Assembly (NCBI GenBank): GCA_964019135.1
Contig: OZ025248.1
Coordinates: forward strand, 36,325,670 to 36,389,669
Direction: 5' to 3'
Length of the DNA stretch: 64,000 bases
Origin: Arenicola marina
Taxonomy: Eukaryota; Annelida; Polychaeta; Arenicolidae
The notes below the pieces were generated by a model. The model was not told the origin of the DNA, made no database searches, and worked only from the letters and a program-made list of their open reading frames with translations. Positions 25,501 to 37,500 of the stretch are shown here, one piece after another. The stretch's first letter is position 1. Every line of letters begins with the position of its first letter. Position numbers and translations under genes: made by a program.

Positions 25501-28500
25501 TAAAGTTGGTATTTCCGTTGTGTATGGCTGAGTGTGTCTGGGAATGGACTAGAAATAGCACAACCATTTAAAAGTCAGTCGAGAGCGGCGCATGCGCGGT
25601 GCAGGCGACATCATCAGGAGCTTCCGCCTTTTCAAAACTGTCGATCAACAAAGGGATCAGGTTCCTCGCATCCGTGGTTCACAACCATTTCTGTGATGCT
25701 GGGAAGTCGATTATCTCTACTGAAGGGAGTAAACCTAGGCTCATATCTAATTATGTCACCTCAGTGAAAGGGTCAACATAAATCGATGAGTGCATGAAAT
25801 ACTCTTATCCCTCACAACATATCATATTTTCAATAGCATTATTGGTACACCATCACAAAAACATACAATTATAATATATCAATCGGACCAAAACGGCCCA
25901 GTTTCTTCGCGGCTGGCATTTTCTGTGATGCCTACCTGGCATACTGGGGCTGCCCCAGGCAGCGTCTCCCACCGAACCCGCGGCAGGGGCGGCTGGGGCG
26001 AAGGGGTTGTTGGCGCTGGCGGAGGCTGCGAAGGGGTTGGGGGCGGCGCTGGCCTGGGCTCCCCCGCCGCTGCCGGGGTCCAGGCCGAAGAGATCATCGC
26101 TGAGGAGGGAGGCGCCCCCGGGCTCGGGCCTGGCGGACGTCGGGGCCCCCGCGCTGAACAGGTCCAGCGACTGCTGTCGGGGCGGCTGGCCCGGGTTGAA
26201 GGGGTTGGCGGCCGGCGACGCCCCGCTGGTGGGTGAACCCTGTGACGTCATCTCCTGCGCTTTCTGCTCCCATCAAGAGTCAACCGGGTAAGAAAAAGAG
26301 CGTTATATTACACCTAACCCATTATATGTAGTAGACCAGGACATCACTCCATTTTATCATGTACCCGCAATGCGGTATAGTATATTGTCATCTTAATCAA
26401 TGTCAATGTCTTTGTAACTTGCATCTACGACAAAAAATTAATTTTTTTTAAACATTATACATAAAAATGTCCAGTCCATTCACGATATATGCAATATTGT
26501 AAATTCTTTATCTTTATACACAACAATTCTTCTTTTTAACCAGTCTTTATAGCGTTTCTTTCATTCGGGATATCAGTATTTTTTTCAGCGCATACCGGTA
26601 CGATATTTTCTTACACGTGGAACGGTCAAGCATAATTAAGGACATGTCCTGTCATGACATTGGTTGGCATTATAAAATGTTGTGATATGTCTGACACATT
26701 ACAGTCAATCGACAGTGGAGAAAAGTTCATACATGTAGTTTCAAACAAGGAAGTTAGTACAGCGACATGTTATTAAGTTTATATAATTAAGTTTAACTTT
26801 CATTCCACAAGAGAAAAGTTTGATCGAGAAATTGATAATGACCTTGTATAGTTCAAGTTCTCGGCTTTCCTCGTCTAGGATCCTCTGTTTCTCCTCGTCA
26901 CTGATGACGGCGGCGTTGACACCGGAGGTGGCCGCAGCGGCAAAAGTGCTGATCTCGGAAGTAATTTTGGCCGCCGGTCTGAAAGTGAGATCGCTATATT
27001 TAATATACCTGAAGCTAATATCGTAAATACACCATTGGCATTACCTTTGTATATGGACGTGTAACGGGAAAACTCCTCCCTCTAATACATGTATGTTAGA
27101 TCGGGGTTTCCGGCCACCTTTCTGCTAAACCAGGCCATCGAACGTGTTGGCTTGAGACATATAATAATAATCTATATATAATCAAACTTTTACTGAATCT
27201 AGAATATCAATTTAAGTTACACGTTTAGAAATGCCTTTCCTAATATTTTATGGCACACCGTTGGGTTTTTCTCTCTGCTGAAAGCCGGTTATCCATCCGC
27301 TTATGTTTCAAAGAAAGAAGCTAAAAATAAGAAGCTTACTTAGGTGCCGGGGCCCCCGTCTTTTTGCTGCTCTCCAGAGACTTAAGATGTTCTTCTAATG
27401 CTTCGAGAAGACTGGATGGCGCCTGAGGGGTCAATACATCAAGTAAAACATAGATACTCACACCCTTCATTGCCATACTTGTCCATAATATTTGCGAAAT
27501 TTACAGCCCAGAACTGCACGACTGTTCAGTTACATACAGTTAATAACATACCGCGTCATTTCATATTCTTCTTCAATAGCCATAGTTTACCAGTTTCAGC
27601 AGTCCATGGTGCCTGCGATAGTGACGTTATCTGTGCAAGGGGACAGCAGAGTAACAGGTCCCCAAGAAACAACACTGCACTCATTCTACCACTATGATCA
27701 AACCTGTACAAAAATTAAAATTCTAGTTCGTTTATCCTTATAATTAAATCAAAGCTTACAAGGCAATTTATGAAGCAACACACACGCTTCCAAGACCTGA
27801 CAACCTCCAACTTTTAATGTCTTATCTATGGCCTATGGCACATTCCTGAACGGAACTGGTTATGCCTGCCATGAAGTCTCGCTTAAAAGCTCAGCTGGTC
27901 AATAAACGTTGTAGCATATGCATATACAGAGTCGCTATCGCGTGAACGACAGCGGTTCGGGCTTTCACTTCAAGCACAACGCCACCGATAGTTCCACGTC
28001 AAACAGCCCATTCGCCACCAGTCTTACATTGTACCACAAGGGGGGCATAGGCCAATACTTCCGTGGCATAATTGAATTCGCCTATCTAAGCACCTTGCGA
28101 CTGTAATTTATGATTTATGCCATATACATTTTTTTTGTATAAACAATTTGTTTCCATCTGGGAGATTTCCAATTGCCATTGTAAGACTTATTTCTAGTAA
28201 CATAGAAACTCACGCCATCGTCGCAACTGGTAGCTGAACCTACTATTACAGGCGTACCCTTCACAGAAAGGAACGGCCACGCAGGCGATAATTACAGCTA
28301 AGTCATAAACGTAATTGGTTTGTGACATAAGTTACGGTCGTGATCTTCGCTCTTAAATGCATTATCCACTGTCACAAAAGCGATGGGTTCCAATGTGCAG
28401 TAATTCATGAAAATCTTCAATAGTGAGTTCAATACACAAACAGGAAAAGGTTACAGTAATACATAAAATTATGCGTAAAACGTGTAGATCCCAATTATCT

Positions 28501-31500
28501 TTTAGGCATGCAAAGTACATATCCAAACATCATAATAATTATCGCATTACTGACCTTTGCTAAATCTGGAATGTCTCCTTTATCAATACCAACAGACTAA
28601 AAGGAAAAAAACAGATCCTCATTAGGTTCAATGTAGTTACACAGAGGCCTTCAATTTCACTTTATGTGCTTGTAGCTAAATGTAACATGTACATAACAAT
28701 TGTTAAAGCTATTCACACAGTATTTGGGTAAAGTGTTTTGGATATCATACATTTTCTTCAATACCAAACTAAAAGCTTATTAGGGGATTTTCCAAGACAG
28801 CCTTGCCAGAATGTCACAGCAATATGCAAAACACGGTGGCATGTTTGTGCACAGCATTATTAAAATAATGACACTGCAACATATTATAGCTGCAATGTCG
28901 TTATCAGCCACTTACCAGTAGATATTTTACAGTAAACCTATATTCACCACTAACAAAATCAAACAATACCGCCAGTACAGGTAAAGTACATTGGTTCTTA
29001 TGAGTGTAAACATGCTGTATGCTCAGCTTTAAGACCCCTTATATGAGGGTTATTTGGCTTGCAAGTATTATACGGACTCTCGATTTTTTATCACCATTAG
29101 CAGAATAAAATGATAAAACTGGTGTTTTCCGACACCTTATCAACAGAAATATACCAGTAAAGAATGTAATATATGTCAAAGTTTATAAAAAAAAACACAG
29201 GCCATAGAGAACCATGCATTAAAGGTACTTAAATTTTAGGTACCGGTACACTTATTGCGAAATGAGAATTTAAACAAATTCACTTTGCCAACCCATTTAG
29301 TCCTTAAGCTTATTAATTAAGGCATCCAAGCCATAGAAGCGAGGGACATGCTAAATGAACATAGGAGTACATCTGCTGCCCTTAAAACAATGCAAGAATT
29401 GGATTGACTAAATTAATTTTAAGATTATTGCCAATGATATAGGTCAAGCATAAAACTATATGTAAATCCCTATAAAGTCAGCAATAAATTGACTATAGCA
29501 GTTACCAATGTGATACAAAAACAATCAAAGTTGTCAAAAACTGAGAATAAAGAATTCAAATCAATACCACAGGAAAATACATCGATAGAAACATTTAAAA
29601 ACTAATTTGCTAAGCTGGAAAAAGAGCAAATAAATCTATTTCTTGGTATTTTTGAAAAGAGATCAGCAGAACATAACTCGTTTACTAAATAGTGTGAGAG
29701 AACAACTTTTATAATTTAGTAGGCAATGATAAAAAATCTAGATTCTTGCCATAAAACCACTTTCTCACACTCCTTTAAAAGATGCATTAAGATACCTTAC
29801 TCACCTCACACACTTTTAAAAATTCAGAAGTTCTGTCCATCCGCACTAAGAATCTTTTATAAATATCTAATGCTTCTTTTCCTTGTTTCTTGTTCATTTC
29901 AAAGAATTTTTCTGAAATATAGCAGCACAAGTCAACACAAACAGCAACTATCTATCTTTGAAACTAAAAAAAATACAAATCAAGCAAAACAGAAAGCATA
30001 ACATAGGGCATGAAAAGTAAAGCAAAACGCGTCGACAAAAAGAGCAAAATAGGGTAAGAGAAATTTCAGCAGTGTAAAACCCAGATGCACAGAGAGAATT
30101 ACCGAAGACACTTCACAAGAGCTACTTCGCCGTGTCATATAAATTTTTTCAGTAAACCTAGAATCAACTATCAATAGGCCTCCACTATGAGCATCCAAAC
30201 TGTGTATCCAATCTTTCCTAGAGCTGCAACTTTTATGAAAACACCCACAAACGCTAAAATGAACATGTCTGGATTCATGTTAAACTCAGCAACAAGCAGA
30301 CTTGTTCTCTTCTGTTTGACAATGACCACACGAGCTTTCTCAGACGGAACCTCCAGCTATCTGGAAGGTTTGACAGTGGCTGCATGAGTCATCTCAGGCG
30401 TGAGGTCTTTCTGGCTATTTTGCCAAAAGGTGCACAACCTCAAACAGACGTAGCTTCTCTGCACCTCACTTCCATGAACGAGTCTTTCTACCATCTGTAA
30501 CGGCAATTTTCCTTTCAATTCACAAACTGGACTTCTAAAGCTTTCCTATTCCTATGGGTAGCCGCTTCGAGAAAAACCCAAGAGGGCATGTAAGAATGCC
30601 ATACCTCACAACTGAACCGTATAATCGTACTCTCCTTACCGATGTTTTTTTGAGGGGAAGCCTGAAGCATTGAAAAATTGATTAAGAACCACACCTGGCA
30701 ACAGAGACAAATGGAATAAACGGCTACCTACCCGTCATTCAGATACATGTACAAACACAAGCTATTATTCTCTACCATCCATCCGTGGAGATCTAAACGA
30801 CCAATACAACAAATGCTATACGTGTGGAGTGAGTGCCGCAGATGAAACACACAACGGTCTGAACAACCAAAGGCTATAAATAAAACACAAAAACGACAGA
30901 AACAAAAGTAACAAAGGAGCGTCGGCTTAACTAAAAAGGGACTTCTCCACATAATGTTACCTCTGCGACTTTGAGAAATTTGCTGACACCCTCCATTCTG
31001 ACAACAAACTTCTTGTAGATGTCCAAAGCCTCTTTGCACTGCTTACGGGACATATCAAAGTACTTCTCTGGAAATGAGAATTAAGGCAGGACTTATGCCT
31101 AACTGATCAGAAGACACTCAGCACTCAGGGGGCTAGTAGTGACAGACAGTACCCGGCACATCGCGCCTTTCTTATGCTGAAACGGAAGGCATCTTGGTGA
31201 AATAACTCAAGGGCTTCGGCCAAGCAAACATTTATAAAACATATTACAAGTACTATTCATCATATAATTATTGTGTTTTATCACAGTCGGCATATAATTA
31301 TTGTGTTTTATCACAGTCGGCATATAATTATTGTGTTTTATCACAGTCGGCATATAATTAATGGGCTATTATCGACAGAATTTGGGCAATGATGATGGTT
31401 ACCACAGATAATTTTGAGGAGTAAGACAATATAACCTATGGCTGTGATTTACATGCCTATGGGTTTGACCGATACAAAAGCAAACTAAACAAAGGTTTGT

Positions 31501-34500
31501 CTGATTTGATTGAATATTACGACTACATAGAGCGATAAATGTTACTTGTGTGAACCAGCAGTACTTTCTTTTAACCGATTGTGAAAAAGCTAGTGAACCT
31601 TTGCCCCTGCACTTCTGGAAATGAGTTTTGGTCATTTTTGCGGTCACAAAAACTTGATCCAAGACAATGCTTAACACAATGAAATGGGGTTCGCTGAAAC
31701 ATGGTGAACAGGGTTCTGCCCCAGGAGTTGTCGATCTGCCGCTTAGCCTGCTTACCAAATCAGCCGGTTCTATATACTTATGGAAATTATGTTTTCAAAC
31801 TCCCGAAAAGGCACATTTCGTGTCTCGAGGTAAAATCTAGACAAAACAATCGCACTAGGGTTTCAGTAGCTCCTTTCTTACATATTGCATTCTTAGCAAA
31901 GATACAACCAACTGTTCTTCAACCAGTTTCCAAAGAGATATGGAAATGCATCACATACATCTTCCATAAAAGCTACACTGAAAAAAATAAATGTTCTTCT
32001 AAATTACGCATCCACAATTGCATTAAAATTGACTGGAAAGCAAGCCACTGCCCCAAGAAAACAGTAGCATAGCCAAACCTCGACCCTTTATATAAAAAGT
32101 CCAGTGTTGAAGTGGCAAAATTGGTTTAGTATCCATGCTGAATACATAAAACGATATCAATATATTGCTCTCTAAGATGGGACATAAAGCCTACTGAACT
32201 TACCTAGAAGGTTTATAATGCCATCATTGTAGCAGGCAAACAGACGAATGAGGTCTTTGAACTGGAGCATGAAGCAGGCGTTGATGACACCGTTGGAAAG
32301 TTCGTTGGGGGACACATCAAACTCCAGCAAGGCATCCACCTGGCGCTGCAGGACAGGCAGCGTCTTCAGCAGCTGAATGGAGAGCCAAACATTAGTATCA
32401 GGTCCACAGTTGTGCACATGAAGGCTAAAGCTGGTCAAAAGACCTCACAGGGCAGTGCAATTGGTTTGGATAAAAGACGCCCCAGGTGTATATGTCAGGA
32501 AACGAACATATGACTTTCAGATTTGCAGCTTGCTTAATAACTGAGCTAGGGAGGCCCCCTCCACAGCTGTATGGGGCAGGTATTAAATAGCATTATTTCA
32601 TGTTACTGGGTTCACATTTGCATCATGTGGAAGTAAAAAATTCTTGTAGTTTAAGACTTATGTTTAAAACTTATGTCGGGGACAGCTATTTTAATGATAT
32701 TAATGACAAGAAAATTATGAAATTTCATCTTTTTTTATAGTAAATAAGTTTTTGTACCCAACAATTGAATACTCATTACCTTTTCTGCATTCATTGTTCG
32801 TAGTAAACCATCTTCTTTTCTGCAATTACAAGTGAAAAGAAGTTATTCTCAAGATAATGCTGTGTATCTTTATAAAGTCATAACATAACAAGAGATATTC
32901 GACCATAGGTCGAGGACGAAAATACATAAATACATTTGGAAGCTGTATTAATGGCGACGTTACGAGTCGTCAGGGCCAATTTTGGCTAAAGGGCCTTATA
33001 GGGGCAATTTGGGCTAAATGCTGCCTTCGACAGGCAGTGTGCTTAATTGGACATCCACTTTGAAGCCAAGAGCGCTTCTCTTGAAGCAATATTAACGGTA
33101 CTTTTGTATCTTTTATTTATTATGTCTTCGTGACTTCACGAACTTCATTTGACGATCACGACAATATTCGCGATGGCTTCTATTTTGTTAAGTATACCTA
33201 TTTACGAAATCATGGGTGAACTCATGAACTTGTGGGTGATGGTAGCTATTGCCAAATTAGCTGAACATCAAGGAGGCCCAAATTTTCGTAGGAGCACGTA
33301 AGCTATGACGTTGACGCACACTTAGCCCCCTCGCCATAGGTGTCTCTGAAGGCGACGTGTTTAAGTGAACATGAAATTTAGTTCTCAAGAGCGATTGCTT
33401 GACTCATTATGAATGGCGCTACGAATTTTACTTTTTATCTAATAATACGTCATCGTGATGTGACATGACGTCATTTGACGTTCGCGCAAATGCTCAAGAT
33501 GGCTTCTATTTCTTTAATATGTCTACTTATCAACTCGGATTATGACAGCTATTGCCAAAGTGGCTAAAAGTAAAGCAAACCCAACATTTCGTAGGGGCAC
33601 GTTAGCTATGACGTCATTTTTGATGCATACTTATCCCCTGCGCCAAAACAGTTACACACGGCACAAACTGTCCCTGAACACGACCTGCAACGTAAAGCGA
33701 CCCGAAATTCGCCATACCTTATAATAGCTGAGTAATAGCTTATGTACGATGTGTGACGTCATGACGTCATAGTGACGTTATGACGTGACGCACGACAACG
33801 TCCAAGTGGCAATACGCAAAGGTTTACTGCCAAAACTTATTCGATTGAAGAGCTAGGCGATAGAAAGAATAGTCCTTCAGCTATGGCTTGACGAAATGGC
33901 CAAAAGTTGCATTAGTTCATCATTGCGGAGACACGGAGACCTAGGACAAGAACAAAGAACACTGCATGCGAAGTGATATAGAAACTCATTCGTTTCTTTT
34001 ACTAGTTCTCTGCCGATCAATGGTCCCTACCATTTGGCGTAAAGATCACAGCTCTGGCATGTTTTTCTTAATTTTGACGTTGTTTTAAAGATTGACACAA
34101 TCTCCATTCACTCATCATTGGTGGCCCCGCAAAGGTGTCGTCCCACTTTGAAGCGCTCTAGCGCCATAACTGAGCAACATCCGCCTGATTGAAGCATTAA
34201 GTGATCTGTAGATGCTTATAGGCAACTAGTTGGCCAAAAGAATGCAATTTTAGCATTTTTATCTGATTTTTGACGATTTTTCTTTCAATGGCAATAATCT
34301 GTATGTTTATCATTAGGCCAGTGGCTTCGTTGCCATGGAAACAAAAAGTAATACAGATATCGCCGTGTTTTTCTTATAACTTGCTTTAAGGTGATATTAC
34401 CTCACTGTGTGGTGAAGAAGACTGAAATAGCTTGAGCGGAAGTAGGTCATATTCGATCAAGTTCATTTTTCCCCATAGGATCCCATGTTAAACGATTTCG

Positions 34501-37500
34501 ACTATATACCGAAAAGTAATATGGCTATGGAACCATGTTGACAGATTATGACTCAGCTTAGTATTATCCATCCACAGGTGCAAGCATTGAGTGATGGCTT
34601 GAATAGGACACCCGTGGGCGCCTCTGCTAACACCAAAAAGCCGTATCTTTCACCATTGACCAAATTTTTAAAAAATCCTGTGACGTCACTATTTGCTTCA
34701 ATCGCATGCGATAAGCACTGAGGCTACTATGTATCATGTTTAACTAAGAAAAAAATGCCGGTGTCGCTTGATGGAGGCACTTGTGAAATACACGACAAAA
34801 ACATTTTTCCCAGCCTAAAGATACAGCGCTTTAACATGGGAAGTCCCATAGAGAACTGCCGTTGGCCCTGGAACCGGAAGTAGGATAGGAACATATTGTT
34901 TTTAGTTTGCAGCTATACGAGGAACTACGTTTTCTACAATATGATGCTACTCACTCATTTTTGGGATCTTTTCCTGATTTTTGACGATTTTTTTTGATGA
35001 CGATGACGTACCAAAAGTGACGTCATCGTGACGTCACGTGACGCATCAGAGAACTCTAATATTCGGCACAACTCATCTCAATTCATATAATTTCTATGGC
35101 ATATTAGAACATCATAGCGATAGTTTGATGGCAAATGTGCCCAAAAGCGAGAAAACTGACAGAGGTCATTTAGTGCGTTTTCCGCAAAACGTACGACCAT
35201 TTTACTCGAAATGAGTATTACGCATCAAAAAGTGAACAATACCCGAAAACTGCGCCTTAAAGTGTAGCACATTTTGAAACTCACTCGGGATCTCTAGCTT
35301 TAATATTAACGGAGATATATGCATTCTTAGTTTTTTTTCCAAAAAACCGCTGTGACCTTGACCTTAGACCTTTTGACCTGGGTGACGAGTATGTTCTAGC
35401 CCTACTGCGTGGCTATAAGGTATTGAAGCCTGCGAACCGATGCATGCTGTTGTTAGGCCATAAGAAGACTTCCCGTTTTTGCGTGAAACAGACATACATA
35501 CATATATATATAGAAACAGACAAACAAACACGACCGACCGACATATGACGAAAATTGAAAATTTTCGTCATAACAAAGGTACCTTTCGCTGTGTCAAGTT
35601 ACTGATCGAAAACAACAAAAAAAAAAAGCTTGCCCGGGACTCTGGAGGTATCTGTATTCTGGGGCAATTGTGTGTCTTGAAGCCAACAAGTGCAAGGCTG
35701 TCCGACTTACCCTCTTTTCACTTTGCAGAAGTCAAAAGCCATACATCTGTAGGACATAGACTTCTCGTTCAGGTACTTGGCATAACGACGTATGAATGTT
35801 GACATATCATAACCTGGAGCAAGGAGAACACTGCCATAACACCATACAATATATAACAACATAATAAACATTATGTAGGTCAATCATGTGTGCCAGTATC
35901 AGAAGAATTATGGTTCCAAAGGCCTGCAGATATTATAACATAGAAACTGATACTATATACTAAACATAGCAGACTATATTGGGCTTGTTCTAAGGGTGTG
36001 ACCACAAGGTCACTGCAGTGCACGGTCTAAAATTTCACAATTTGCCTCAATTTAACCTTTTGTGTGTTAGAGGGTGTTGTCTGTGTGCATGTGTATTTGT
36101 TTGATTGGGGCTGAACGGCATTTTCAGCCTATAGTGTGCATGCGTAGAGTAGATGATTGGTTTTAAGCAGAATGCTTGAACCTTTTGTCATATCTTGACA
36201 ATGGGAAGTGTCAAGGTAGCGGAAACAGGTCTCCATGAGTTACTCCTTACTCTATACAAAGGAAGACAAACTTTAACATGCACAAGCATAGATATGTGCA
36301 CAGCAGGGGGTTGAACCATTCACCAGCAGTCCACTCGATAATAGCCAAACAACTGTGTAAGGGGTAATGAGGCACAGTGTTTTTGATTTTGGGTAATGGT
36401 TAAATCAATGGGGATCTGGTATATTCACGTTTTTCACGTTGTCAGCATAGTATATCACTAGGTGTGTTGTACTGTGAAATTGTCTTTGTTATTTACGATA
36501 AACCAACAACCAACAAAAGATCAACATTTTGATAATCTTGTTGAATGTGAGTGTTTAGTGAGTGTGAAATTTAATCTGCTTCAGTTTACCTGTGCTCAAG
36601 GGAGGGTGTGGAGGCATATACCACCGTTAAGATGCACTTGTGATATATAGTACAAACAAGTCAAAAGGATCAATGAGAACCCAGGCAATAAAAAACAATA
36701 TCTTGTAACTCAATGTGATAATTTCTATCATCATATATATGCACAATAAATAATTACATATCCATCCACAATTAATTCTAAGCATATCTAAAATGTGAAA
36801 AAAAACCTTGCTTTTTACCTTGAACACCAGCCTTGTCCAGGAAGCTACTTAAGTTGAATGTGCAGTTATTTGAAGCCAAGTATTGAGTAAACCTCTGAAA
36901 TCAAAGTAAATTTTCTATTAGTTTGGTGCTAAATAGCACAAATATGATATACCAATACCAGGCTTCGATGACCATAAAACAACAACACCTGGTTTCTGGT
37001 AGTTATTCCTATGAACTTTTTAATTAAAAAAACACAATAAATACAATAATTATTTTTAGATACTGGCATAAAGGGATATAATGCAGAGATCATAGCATGA
37101 ATCTGGCGTTACATATATTAAAATAGGCAACAGTGCCTAAAGCCATTGCACATTATTGGAGATCATTGGTAGCCAACTTGTTAAGTCTCAAAAGGATTGT
37201 CGTTCCACATATCAGAAAGCCATGACTATACCAGTGGATACATCCTTACCTCATTCCCATAGTTCATAAGATTGTGGATGGATACAAGTCCTTTGAACAC
37301 AACCACCCAGTTGTGGTTTTGAGTCCTCTCAATAAGCAGATTAGCCAGTTGTGGAATGGATACATTGGGTTCATTTGTGCAGTGAATCAAATCTGAAATA
37401 TATAATATAAGCATAATTGAAAGTAAATAAAGTAAAGTTACAACAACTTAAACATATAACTAGACAATGGTAACTCTGCTATTTTTGAATGTAATTTTGC

